Of a stretch of DNA of 64,000 nucleotides, positions 1 through 8,040 are shown in pieces (the first letter of the stretch is position 1; the number at the start of each line of letters is the position of its first letter). Source of the stretch: G963677485 sp942492855 (GTDB lineage: Bacteria > Armatimonadota > HRBIN16); contig OW818647.1 in assembly GCA_942492855.1 (NCBI GenBank), positions 4,030,001 to 4,094,000 of the forward strand, read 5' to 3'. Both the position numbers and the translations under genes were made by a program. The notes beneath the pieces are model-generated. The model was given only the letters and a program-made list of their open reading frames with translations, had not been told where the DNA came from and did not search any database.

Positions 1-694
1 GCTCGATTGTGTGGTTTGTCTCCATGAGCAGTCCCTTGGCCTTCCGCACCCGCATAGCATGGATCGTGTCGGTGATAGTCTTGCCCTTGACGGCATGGAA
101 TGTCCTACCGAGATAGTCGGGGTTCACATCAAGAACCTGTGCGATGCTGGCAGTGCTGAGGGTGTGATCCAGGTTCAGCGTGATATGCGTGCAGACGCGA
201 TCGACCAGCCCGAACTGGCTGGCTGTGGCATGATTTTGCTGAGGGTTGCTGAAGTGTGCGACCTCCTCCAGCATGAGCATCAGCAGCAGATTCGAAGCTT
301 GCGCGGACTTGTCTTCGGCTTCCTGGTTCTCCAGGAACATGCGGAACAGCGCGGTCATGTGGTCAGGCCGACTGAGAGTGGCAGTCTGAGGCACATCAAA
401 TACGGAAACGTGAGGTTCTTCGGTGATGGTGAAGTGAAGCCAGTAAAACCGCAGATCATCGGAATAGGATGCGGTTCCGCCGTGCCGGTATCCTGGCCGC
501 AGCAGAAGCGTCTGCCCGGCATGAAGAGTGTATGGTTCGTCATTTTCGTGCATCGAAAGCACACCCTGACGAACGAAAATCAGCTCGGATGTTTCGAGCG
601 TTCTCTCGGTGTGGATGCCTCGCCCGCGCGAAATGAACAGGCCTGCATTATGTGCCTGTATCCCTAGATGTGCTGATATTTGAATATATACCAT
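1..694 (-). CDS. AraC-family transcriptional regulator (3' end cut by window edge)
   Basis: Reading the minus strand from an ATG at 694 gives an open frame that runs off the left edge. The first half looks like a cupin-type sensor domain (MVYIQISAHLG at the start, then a Gly/His-rich beta region around LHAGQTLLLRPGYRHGG). The second half has the AraC helix-turn-helix pattern STASIAQVLDVNPDYLGRTF followed by the start of the second helix-turn-helix. About 231 residues are visible; the last part of the DNA-binding domain is missing. It is divergent from the GH127 gene at 832 across a 137-bp gap, the classic arrangement for a regulator of an adjacent sugar-use operon. Family assignment is firm; the effector (perhaps an arabinose-containing sugar) is inference. 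Confidence 0.85.
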   Translation of the reverse strand, partial: MVYIQISAHLGIQAHNAGLFISRGRGIHTERTLETSELIFVRQGVLSMHENDEPYTLHAGQTLLLRPGYRHGGTASYSDDLRFYWLHFTITEEPHVSVFDVPQTATLSRPDHMTALFRMFLENQEAEDKSAQASNLLLMLMLEEVAHFSNPQQNHATASQFGLVDRVCTHITLNLDHTLSTASIAQVLDVNPDYLGRTFHAVKGKTITDTIHAMRVRKAKGLLMETNHTIE

Positions 695-831
695 GTCTGC
701 CTGTAATAGGTCGGAATTGTGGTGGTATTATACGTGATTTACATCTTGTATGGACAACGCACTCTCAGCTAAGATGATATCAAAGACGGAATCGGAACGT
801 CCAAAGCTTCCACCAACAAGGAGTATACCTA

Positions 832-2724
832 ATGTCAACCGAATACAAGCCGCTGCCGTTCCATAAAGTGAATATCACCGACCAATTCTGGGCCCCGCGA
901 ATCCAAACGAACGCAGGTGAGACCCTCTACACCCAATATCGTAACCTGCAGGAGACGGGCCGGCTGCCGCCGTTTAAACTCGACTGGCATGAAGGTATGG
1001 AACCTGTTCCGCATATTTTCTGGGATTCGGATGTTGCGAAGTGGGTAGAAGGTGCTTGCTATTCCATCAACCTGGTGCCCGATGCAAAGATCGAGGCGAT
1101 GCTTGATGAAGCGATTGACCTGATCATATCGGCACAGCAGCCGGATGGATATCTGAACGTCTATTTCACCGTGGTAGAGCCGGAGAAGAGGTGGACCAAC
1201 CTGCGTGACCAGCATGAGCTCTACTGTGCCGGCCATCTCATGGAAGCTGCAGTGGCTCACTTCAGAGCCACTGGGTCACAGAAATTCCTGGATGCTATGT
1301 GCCGGTATGCCGACTACATCGCATCGGTATTTGGTGTGGAACCTGGTAAGAAGAGGGGGTATTGTGGACATCCTGAGATCGAGCTGGCGCTGGTCAAGCT
1401 TTATGAGGCGACCGGTGAGGTAAGGTACCTCAAGCTAAGCGAGTATTTCGTCGAGGAGCACGGCCAGCAGCCTCACTATTTCGACATCGAGGCCGTGGAA
1501 CGCGGCGAGGTTATCGATACGAGCCATCTTCCTCCTCACATGCTGACAGACCGGTATGCGTATGCGCAGGCGGATGTGCCCGTCAGAGAGCAAAAGAGTG
1601 TGGCAGGCCACGCTGTCCGTGCGATGTATTTCTACTCGGGAGCTGCTGACATCGCCGGAATCAACAACGACGAGAGCCTGTTCACCGTGCTCAAGCGGCT
1701 CTTGAATGACCTCACCACCAAGCGGATGTACCTCACCGGTGGTATTGGACCGTCCAGGCATAATGAGGGCTTTACCACTGACTACGACCTGCCGAACGAC
1801 ACGGCGTATGCAGAAACGTGTGCGGCGATTGGGCTAGTCATGTGGAACCATCGGATGCTGCGGTATGATTTGAACAGCCGCTACTCGGATGTGATGGAGC
1901 TGGCTTTATACAACGGCACCATCAGCGGCATCTCGCTGAGCGGTGATCGTTATTTCTACGAAAACCCGCTGGCCAGCAATGGCTCGCACCACCGAGTCGA
2001 CTGGTTTGGCTGTTCGTGCTGCCCGCCCAATATCTTTAGGATGATGGCTTCGATCGGCGGATATGCCTATTCCTACACCGAGACTGACGCGATCGTGCAC
2101 CTGTATATGCAGAGCGAGTGTGAGCTTGAGGTCGGCGGCAAAGCGGTTCGGCTCTCACAAAAGACGAACTACCCATGGGAAGGCTGTGTGTCTATCACCG
2201 TCGGGCTTGAGCAGCCTGCCGAATTAGCCATCAAGCTGAGGAAGCCGGGCTGGTGCGATGACTTCAAACTATCTATCAACGGCGTGAAGCAAAATGATAT
2301 TGCTGCGGAGAAGGGGTATATCAACCTGCACCGCACATGGAAAGATGGAGATGTGATTGAGCTCGATCTGCCGATGACGGCCAAGCGGATATACGCCAAT
2401 CCAGCCGTCAGCCAGGATATCGGCAGGGTGGCCATCCAGCGCGGGCCTGTGGTCTACTGCCTGGAGGGGGTTGACAACCAGATGCCCTCCGAGCTCATAC
2501 AACTGCCTGACCAGGCGGAGCTGGTGTCTACATTCGAGCCCGATCTGCTGGGTGGGGTGGTCACCATCACTGCCGAGGCCATTTCTGTGAGCTCGGATGG
2601 TTGGGGCGATGCGCTGTACAAAGATCAGCCTGCACCAACGAAACCTTGCACCATCCAAGCCGTGCCATATTACGCCTGGGATAACCGCGAGGCGGGCTGG
2701 ATGAGCGTCTGGTTGCGCCGGTAA
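832..2724 (+). CDS. GH127 beta-L-arabinofuranosidase (DUF1680 family)
   Basis: The 630-residue protein is full length for GH127. Characterised members use zinc-bound cysteines, and the same set is visible here: AETC (Glu328, Cys330) and GCSCCPPN (Cys396, Cys397). An N-terminal (alpha/alpha)6 barrel is followed by beta-sandwich regions (for example PVVYCLEGVDNQ near the C terminus). No signal peptide is seen, so it probably acts in the cytoplasm on imported arabino-oligosaccharides. The start is supported by AAGGAG eight or nine bases upstream. It heads a likely operon with the DUF4091 and uroporphyrinogen-decarboxylase-like genes, divergent from the AraC regulator. Exact linkage specificity cannot be read from sequence. 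Confidence 0.92.
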   Translation: MSTEYKPLPFHKVNITDQFWAPRIQTNAGETLYTQYRNLQETGRLPPFKLDWHEGMEPVPHIFWDSDVAKWVEGACYSINLVPDAKIEAMLDEAIDLIISAQQPDGYLNVYFTVVEPEKRWTNLRDQHELYCAGHLMEAAVAHFRATGSQKFLDAMCRYADYIASVFGVEPGKKRGYCGHPEIELALVKLYEATGEVRYLKLSEYFVEEHGQQPHYFDIEAVERGEVIDTSHLPPHMLTDRYAYAQADVPVREQKSVAGHAVRAMYFYSGAADIAGINNDESLFTVLKRLLNDLTTKRMYLTGGIGPSRHNEGFTTDYDLPNDTAYAETCAAIGLVMWNHRMLRYDLNSRYSDVMELALYNGTISGISLSGDRYFYENPLASNGSHHRVDWFGCSCCPPNIFRMMASIGGYAYSYTETDAIVHLYMQSECELEVGGKAVRLSQKTNYPWEGCVSITVGLEQPAELAIKLRKPGWCDDFKLSINGVKQNDIAAEKGYINLHRTWKDGDVIELDLPMTAKRIYANPAVSQDIGRVAIQRGPVVYCLEGVDNQMPSELIQLPDQAELVSTFEPDLLGGVVTITAEAISVSSDGWGDALYKDQPAPTKPCTIQAVPYYAWDNREAGWMSVWLRR

Positions 2725-2734
2725 GCGGGGCAAT

Positions 2735-5023
2735 ATGAGCAAATCCGAGAGAAGTGGACGGTGCATGATGACAAAACGAATATCATATTCTGTGTTTTCA
2801 CTGCTGCTGATGTGCATCATTTGTGCAACTGGGGTGAATGCAGGAAATCCATCGCGTGTCTGGTATGACGGCACGAAAGACAGAACCGCGACTTCTCTTG
2901 GATATCTGCTCTCGGATAATGCAGGCTTCTATGGCGATTCGATACTGACCGGGGTCAGCTACACCTACAATGCTGCCAACACCCCCGATAACCCATCCGA
3001 TACCCTCGCTGACACATCGACTTTTGGCAGACGGCTGCTGGATGGTAAATATAACGGAGACTGGTATGTGCCGGTGGGCATAGTAGCCAAGCCTGTGGTC
3101 GTGACATTCGACTTCAAAAGGGCCTGCACGTTCAAAGAAGTGGACATATCAACGGCAGCCCCCAACCCACACTCACAGCAATATTTGAAGATCGAGACGG
3201 CAGATAGCCTGGATGGCCCCTGGCTGTTGGCTTACCAATCCGACAAAGCCGATATGCCCGCTAAACCACTGCTGCGAATCCCTCTCGCAAAAGCGGTTTC
3301 TGGCCGGTATATGCGGCTCACTGCGGGCGATTCGACGTCAGGCCAGCAGTTCTTATCGGAGGTGTGGGTGTGGGGAGATGCCACGGTCAATGCCGATTAT
3401 CCTGAGGCCGTTAATCCGCTTTACAAAGAGCTGCCGAAGGGGTATTACTCCATTCCGGGAGTTTGGCCATCGAAGTTCACAAAGGCCCAGTTTGTGTCGT
3501 GGCAAAAGGGGCTTGGGGCGTATGCCAAACAGGCTGCGGTGATTTCGAAGGTGTCGACCTGGGGCAGTATCAGCAACCGACCCATCTTGCCGTCGCGTTC
3601 GGCTGTCATGAATGGTCAGACGATCAAACTCGAGACCGCCAAAAACATGACGGAATACGTCGCAGTGGCCTTGACCAATACGAAGCTCTCAGATACCCAG
3701 GTGAAAGTCTCTTTAAGCGACTTTCGGCTCAACGGCACAAAATCCTCCACGATCAAGGGCGAGATGCGTGTGATGGGGGCGATGCAGACCCGGACCAGTG
3801 GCGTCCTCCTCACCCCGATGTTTACAGCCGATAACCTGCTCAGCGGCGGACTCATGAAGCGCTACCTTAATAATGGCTCAACCATCAGCGGCTTTCCGAA
3901 TATTACGCTGACGCCGGGCGGGTCGGCAGTGTTGTGGATATCAATACAGACACAAAACATCCTCCCTGGCACATACTCCGCGAAATTGAGTGTCTCCGAT
4001 GATAAGCCTGTCATCATCAGTGTCAAAGTCCACAATATCACTCTTCCGGCCCCATTTGTATGGCTGCGGACATGGAGCACGAATACTCCCACGCAGATAC
4101 CATTTAGCTACAGCGACCGCATGATCCGTGAGGTCCGTTACGTACGCGGGCTCGGAATCAATATCTGGAACGGGTTCCCTTCACCGGGTAATGATGTGGC
4201 AGAGGCTCGGAAGATCGGCAAGACGATCAGCAGTATCTTTGGTGTGCCTCATTGGGAAGAGGGTTACCCAGGCGGCTGGCAGACCGCCAGCATCTCAGCC
4301 GCGTATAAAGAAGACATCGCCAAATTTATATCGGCAACAGTTGCTCAGGCGAAAGCCGCCGGGCTGGGCTATGATGATTGGCAGTTTGAACTGTGGGACG
4401 AGCCAGGGATGAAGAACGGCCTCTCATTTGGGGCACTCGCTCGGGTCATAAAGGAGATTAATCCTGACGTAAGGATATACTGCGATCCGTGCAGTTGGAC
4501 AGGGAGCGGCTGGGCAACTGATGAAGAAGCTTATGCGGCCTATGCTCCCTGGTATAATAGCTGCGTGGATATCTCCGTGCCATCTGAAGGCATGGATGAC
4601 CCCACAACATACCCGCTGGAGTGGTCGTTGTGGAACGCACCGCGCTTTGTCCGGGCGTTTTATGAGCACCCGACCGAAAAGAAGCCTGAGAGCGGGGTGG
4701 AACTGGTGCGTCGGCAGGCCTGGAAGGCGTTCAGCAGGGGATGGAACGGATGGGGCACCTACTCATATTGCGCGCCCGGGAAAGACCCGTGGAATGATAT
4801 GGACGACATCGAAGGTGACCACCTGATGGCCTTCCCCGGGCCCAATGGGCCGGTGGCGACCAGGCGTTCCGAGGGCATCCGGGCCGGCTGGGAGGACTAC
4901 TGCCTGCTCAGCCTCATGCGAAGTCGTGGCCTGAAAACAGAGCTGAACACCGTGCTGGCGAGGTATAAAAATGGCACCGCGCTGCAAACTCTGCGGCAGA
5001 TGATGATCAACTATCTGAAATAG
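2735..5023 (+). CDS. Secreted DUF4091 glycoside-hydrolase-like protein with F5/8C-like N-terminal domain
   Basis: A signal peptide (MTKRISYSVFSLLLMCIICA region) precedes a discoidin/F5-8C-like beta domain (about residues 40-220, ending SGRYMRLTAGDS...VWVWGD), a beta-sandwich region, and a C-terminal TIM-barrel-like DUF4091 domain (about 440-760). That last domain contains WQFELWDEPG and a Trp/Gly-rich stretch (GWNGWGTYSY). DUF4091 is related to the GH123 fold; the Asp-Glu pair in WDEPG is a plausible catalytic site. It starts 10 nt after the GH127 stop, so it is co-transcribed. A second ATG at 2765 would give a tighter signal peptide and may be the true start. Substrate unknown; the neighbours suggest an arabinose- or galactose-containing glycan. 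Confidence 0.8.
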   Translation: MSKSERSGRCMMTKRISYSVFSLLLMCIICATGVNAGNPSRVWYDGTKDRTATSLGYLLSDNAGFYGDSILTGVSYTYNAANTPDNPSDTLADTSTFGRRLLDGKYNGDWYVPVGIVAKPVVVTFDFKRACTFKEVDISTAAPNPHSQQYLKIETADSLDGPWLLAYQSDKADMPAKPLLRIPLAKAVSGRYMRLTAGDSTSGQQFLSEVWVWGDATVNADYPEAVNPLYKELPKGYYSIPGVWPSKFTKAQFVSWQKGLGAYAKQAAVISKVSTWGSISNRPILPSRSAVMNGQTIKLETAKNMTEYVAVALTNTKLSDTQVKVSLSDFRLNGTKSSTIKGEMRVMGAMQTRTSGVLLTPMFTADNLLSGGLMKRYLNNGSTISGFPNITLTPGGSAVLWISIQTQNILPGTYSAKLSVSDDKPVIISVKVHNITLPAPFVWLRTWSTNTPTQIPFSYSDRMIREVRYVRGLGINIWNGFPSPGNDVAEARKIGKTISSIFGVPHWEEGYPGGWQTASISAAYKEDIAKFISATVAQAKAAGLGYDDWQFELWDEPGMKNGLSFGALARVIKEINPDVRIYCDPCSWTGSGWATDEEAYAAYAPWYNSCVDISVPSEGMDDPTTYPLEWSLWNAPRFVRAFYEHPTEKKPESGVELVRRQAWKAFSRGWNGWGTYSYCAPGKDPWNDMDDIEGDHLMAFPGPNGPVATRRSEGIRAGWEDYCLLSLMRSRGLKTELNTVLARYKNGTALQTLRQMMINYLK

Positions 5024-5069
5024 GACTGTAGATGCCGACAACCAACATTACATAGCGAGTGAGCTGAAG

Positions 5070-6203
5070 ATGACTTCTAAAGAACGAATGCTGATTGCAA
5101 TGATGAACGGGCAGCCGGATATGGTGCCCGTCGCACCGGATATGTCCAATATGATTCCCTGCAAGCTGACAGGGAAGCCGTTCTGGGATATCTACTTGTA
5201 TCAGGACCCGCCGCTTTGGAAGGCATACATCGATGCGGTCCGATTCTTTGGATTTGACGGCTGGCTTCCTGCGGTGCCTGTGGATGTCGACTATGATCTC
5301 CGTGCCGGGCAGGATCAACCGCAGTGGAAAGAGGCGATTGTCCACACCACACCGGAGCGTATCTACACGCGCATGCATATACAGCTTGAGGGTGACCATC
5401 AGTGGTCGGACTTCTGTCATGTCTACTACATAGACAATCCGCCGACACATCACGTGAGGTTATCCAAGGTGGGTCTGCCAGCAACACCGCCCACTTCGTG
5501 GGAGGATGTTGTTCCCAGAACAAGTTATAGCGGTGTGGATGCATACTATGCCGCGTCGGAATACATGGGCGATGCCGGGGTTGTGGGTATTGCAGAGGGG
5601 CTGCCAGGATTGGGGCTGGAGCCGGAATCGATGTATGAGTGGTACGATAACCCAGATGCCGTTCGCGAAAGATGCCAGGCATATCATGAGCAGATTGTGC
5701 GCAGAACGAAAAAGATAGTCAAAATCAAACCGGACTTTCTATTGCTCGGGGTCTCTGGGTTTATGATCAGTAACCCTGAGCCGATATTCCGTGAGCTGGC
5801 TTTGCCGACCTTGAAAGAGGTGACGGCAATCTGTAAAGCAGCCGGGGTGCCCAGCCAGCTTCACTGCTGCGGTCCTGAATACTCGCTGGTAAAAATGGCG
5901 GCTTTGGAAAGTGATCTGTCGAATATCAACCCTCTGGAAGTCGCCCCCATGGGTGATTGCGACCTGGCTCGTGTGAAGCGTGAGTTCGGCCATAAGATCA
6001 GCCTGATGGGCAATCTGCACACCACATCGGTGATGCTGCATGGCAGTCCGCAGAAGGTGGCAGAAGAGAGCAGGAAGGCGATTGATGCTGCGGCAGCGGG
6101 CGGAGGGTTTATCCTCTCCACCGGCGACCAATGCGGCCGCGATACCCCGTTTGATAACATCCATGCGATGATCGACACCGCCAGGAGTTACTTCAAGCAT
6201 TAG
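5070..6203 (+). CDS. Uroporphyrinogen decarboxylase (URO-D)/MtaA-like protein
   Basis: The 377-residue TIM-barrel protein starts KERMLIAMMNGQPDMVPVAPD, the usual opening of the URO-D superfamily. It contains HCCG in the region where corrinoid methyltransferases of the MtaA type carry zinc-binding His/Cys, and ends with the family motif GGGFILSTGDQ. That points to a methyltransferase-like subgroup rather than true HemE. It lies 46 nt after the DUF4091 gene and shares its orientation, so it is probably the last gene of the GH127 operon. Function in that context is unknown: demethylation of a methylated sugar is one idea, without direct evidence. The ribosome-binding site is weak (GAGCTGAAG just before ATG). 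Confidence 0.8.
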   Translation: MTSKERMLIAMMNGQPDMVPVAPDMSNMIPCKLTGKPFWDIYLYQDPPLWKAYIDAVRFFGFDGWLPAVPVDVDYDLRAGQDQPQWKEAIVHTTPERIYTRMHIQLEGDHQWSDFCHVYYIDNPPTHHVRLSKVGLPATPPTSWEDVVPRTSYSGVDAYYAASEYMGDAGVVGIAEGLPGLGLEPESMYEWYDNPDAVRERCQAYHEQIVRRTKKIVKIKPDFLLLGVSGFMISNPEPIFRELALPTLKEVTAICKAAGVPSQLHCCGPEYSLVKMAALESDLSNINPLEVAPMGDCDLARVKREFGHKISLMGNLHTTSVMLHGSPQKVAEESRKAIDAAAAGGGFILSTGDQCGRDTPFDNIHAMIDTARSYFKH

Positions 6204-6221
6204 GCGGCGATGGTGGGCTGA

Positions 6222-6362
6222 CCGCCAGACCGGCGCGGTTAGGAGAAAACCGCCCCGGACATTGGTTATCGGTACTATGCAGAGATTATCACGGCTATGT
6301 CCGGGGCGGTCTTTCAGTAGGCTAGCGGTAACGGAAGGCTATAGACCGCGCCGGTCTGGCGG
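6222..6362. repeat. Large nested palindrome (141 bp)
   Basis: An 18-bp perfect inverted repeat (6222-6239 with 6345-6362, core CCAGACCGGCGCGG) encloses a second 14-bp perfect inverted repeat (6249-6262 with 6297-6310, ACCGCCCCGGACAT). The left side also contains a small hairpin, GCGGTT...AACCGC. No coding frame here resembles a protein. It sits just downstream of the URO-D-like stop and could act as terminator, REP-like or MITE-like DNA. Confidence 0.85.
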
Positions 6363-6394
6363 ATAGCCTGAAACCACTTGTCTCGCCTGGATCA

Positions 6395-6512
6395 AGACCG
6401 GCGCGGTTGGGGAAAACCGCCCCGGACATGGGTGATGGTGGGCTAACCGCCAGACCGGCGCGGTTAGGAGAAAACCGCCCCGGACGTCGGCAACCAAGAC
6501 CGGCGCGGACAT
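6395..6512. repeat. Partial direct copies of the 6222-6262 repeat unit
   Basis: Three more copies of the same unit follow in direct orientation. 6395-6429 lacks the first part. 6434-6486 is nearly identical to 6209-6261, with a single G-to-A difference visible. 6496-6511 is a short deleted copy (AGACCGGCGCGGACAT). Each longer copy can form a stem of GCGGTT with AACCGC. Together with the palindrome this fills most of the 446-bp gap between 6203 and the imuB start. Confidence 0.8.
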
Positions 6513-6610
6513 GGGCGATCGCCGCTGAACAGGGCCTGATTTCTCCCCCAAATATCCTCCTCGGTTTCCTCATATTTCATCCGTGTTGACAAGATATGCA
6601 TATTATATGG

Positions 6611-6643
6611 GTATATAAATATACACTATATTGGGTGTATAAT
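6611..6643 (+). promoter_or_regulatory. Probable imuB promoter with palindromic operator, likely leaderless
   Basis: A perfect palindrome GTATATAAATATAC lies at 6611-6624. A consensus -10 box TATAAT is at 6638-6643, only six bases before the ATG at 6650, and no Shine-Dalgarno sequence is seen between them. Transcription from this box would start at or next to the start codon. A damage-response repressor of the LexA type is the expected regulator of such cassettes, but the palindrome is not a known LexA consensus; that assignment is inference. Confidence 0.5.
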
Positions 6644-6649
6644 ATTTAT

Positions 6650-8011
6650 ATGAGAACAGGATGGATACTCTGTGTGCAGGCGCACGGAATACATTTGGCG
6701 GCGGCGGAAGCGGACAGCACACAGCCTGCGGTGGTGCTATCCGACAGCCGCGTGCTGGAAGCCAACAGCTTGGCGATCAGCGCGGGGGTCAGCGCGGGCA
6801 TGCGCGACAGCGGCCTGGAGGCGGTCTGCCCGCAGGCACTCTGCTACGCCTACAACCCGGATGCTTCGCTGGCGATGCGCCGCAACTGGCTGGATTCAAT
6901 TGCTGATGTGGCCTTGGCCTTGGAGCCTCTGGACGACAAATACGCATTGATGGACATGCGCGGCCTCAGTGCCAAAACTGCCGCCACGGAGCTGCTGGAA
7001 CGGGCGAAGAAGCTGAATCTGGAGGTCAGCACGGGCATCGCCCCGGGCCGGACCTCCGCGCAGTTAGCTCTGCGTGCGCTGAAAGGCCGCCCTGGCGCGT
7101 TCAGGCTGCCGTATCCCCTCCGGGATGCTTTGGCAGGCTTAGAGCTCAGTCTGGTGCCCGCTCCGCTGGACAAGATCGCGGTGAAGGCGCAGCGGCTGGG
7201 CTGGAAGAGTTTTGGCGCACTGGCGGTGCAGAACATGCAGCGCGTGCGCAGTCTGCTGGGCATGGAGGGGCTGGCACTCTGGGGACTGGCTCAAGGCTGC
7301 GATGACGGCATGGTGAAAAGCCTCTACCCGGAACCCAAGCTGGAGTATATCGGCGACTTCCCGGAGAACATCACCGAGCAGACGGCCGCGAACGTCTGGG
7401 CAAAGCAGGCGCGCCAGATGGAGCGTGCGCTGGAGGGTCGCGGGGCTGTGTGGATGCAGATGAGCATCTGGAACGAGGGGGCCTCGATGGTGGACCGCAT
7501 GACGCTGAACCTGAATCCGCCCGCCAGCCAGCAGCCGCAGATCATGACGGCGTTGATGCGCATGTGGGACAAGCGGTTTCGCCATCCTGAACCGCTGCGC
7601 TGGGAGCTGCTCATCACCCATACACAGCAGGTGATCGGTCGCCAGATGAGTTTTGAGGAGGCTGAGACGCACCACATCAACCGGCAGGTGGAGCGCACCT
7701 TCAGCGACCTGCGCTCGCGATACGGTGAGCGTGCCCTGGTGACGCTGTCGGAGATCAAACTGGACTGGCATGAGCAGATGAGGAGGTATTATGAGCCGTT
7801 CAACATGGAGGCCTACCAGTGTGCTGCTGAGTGCGCTGGGGCTGCCGCTTCGGGTGCAGGAGCCCGACTGCAGCTACCAGTTGGACCAGTTACTGGAGCA
7901 GTGGAGGGAGGCGGGCAAGTGGTGGGAGGGGGAGCACCAGAAGAGCTTCTATCGTTTTGTGGCCGACGAGGGCATACTGCTGGAGTTGTGCAACAACAGT
8001 TGCGACGATAG
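6650..8011 (+). CDS. imuB: ImuB-like inactive Y-family DNA polymerase
   Basis: The protein has the Y-family (DinB/UmuC) layout: N-terminal palm (MRTGWILCVQAHGIHLAAAEAD), the PVVVSDSRVLEANS-like stretch, the palm motif EPLDDKYALMDMRGL, a helix-hairpin region near GWKSFGALAV, and a little-finger domain ending about LSEIKLDWHEQMRRYYEP. The first catalytic Asp of active polymerases is Gln here (CVQ), as expected for ImuB, which recruits DnaE2 rather than polymerising. ATG 6650 is preferred over an upstream ATG at 6596 because the family homology begins there and a -10 box lies six bases upstream. The last 70 or so codons (Ala/Gly-rich) overlap the ORF at 7791 in another frame and look non-homologous. 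No imuA is adjacent. Confidence 0.85.
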   Translation: MRTGWILCVQAHGIHLAAAEADSTQPAVVLSDSRVLEANSLAISAGVSAGMRDSGLEAVCPQALCYAYNPDASLAMRRNWLDSIADVALALEPLDDKYALMDMRGLSAKTAATELLERAKKLNLEVSTGIAPGRTSAQLALRALKGRPGAFRLPYPLRDALAGLELSLVPAPLDKIAVKAQRLGWKSFGALAVQNMQRVRSLLGMEGLALWGLAQGCDDGMVKSLYPEPKLEYIGDFPENITEQTAANVWAKQARQMERALEGRGAVWMQMSIWNEGASMVDRMTLNLNPPASQQPQIMTALMRMWDKRFRHPEPLRWELLITHTQQVIGRQMSFEEAETHHINRQVERTFSDLRSRYGERALVTLSEIKLDWHEQMRRYYEPFNMEAYQCAAECAGAAASGAGARLQLPVGPVTGAVEGGGQVVGGGAPEELLSFCGRRGHTAGVVQQQLRR

Positions 8012-8033
8012 CTGGACCATGCGAAGAAGGTAG
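7791..8033 (+). CDS. Small DUF6504-like protein overlapping the imuB end
   Basis: This 80-residue ORF has a perfect Shine-Dalgarno (AGGAGGT, 7781-7787) before its ATG. The sequence includes WREAGKWWEGEHQKSFYRF and a following acidic/Leu strand, matching the pattern of the small DUF6504 domain that in some bacteria is fused to the C terminus of ImuB. It lies +1 in frame relative to imuB and overlaps it by 221 nt. It ends seven bases before the dnaE2 GTG. The simplest reading is a separately translated ImuB tail domain. Family assignment comes from recall of the WWEGE pattern, so it is moderate. Confidence 0.65.
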   Translation: MSRSTWRPTSVLLSALGLPLRVQEPDCSYQLDQLLEQWREAGKWWEGEHQKSFYRFVADEGILLELCNNSCDDSWTMRRR

Positions 8034-8040
8034 CAAAACT

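Noticed and set aside
6586..6591. TTGACA as the -35 box of the imuB promoter
   Set aside because: No acceptable -10 lies 16-18 bases downstream; the TATAAT at 6638 is too far away.
6204..6595. CRISPR-like array in the repeat region
   Set aside because: Repeat units are irregular, partly inverted and not evenly spaced; no cas genes are present.
7781..7800. Programmed +1 frameshift joining imuB to the DUF6504-like frame (AGGAGG before TAT TAT resembles the prfB signal)
   Set aside because: There is no in-frame stop or rare codon at the site, and the small ORF has its own ATG at good spacing from AGGAGG, so independent initiation is simpler.
7831..8040. In-frame extension of dnaE2 by 70 codons to 7831
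   Set aside because: The extra residues are an Arg/Ser-rich shadow of imuB and the DUF6504-like ORF; PHP-domain homology begins at GTG 8041, which has GAAGAAGG upstream.
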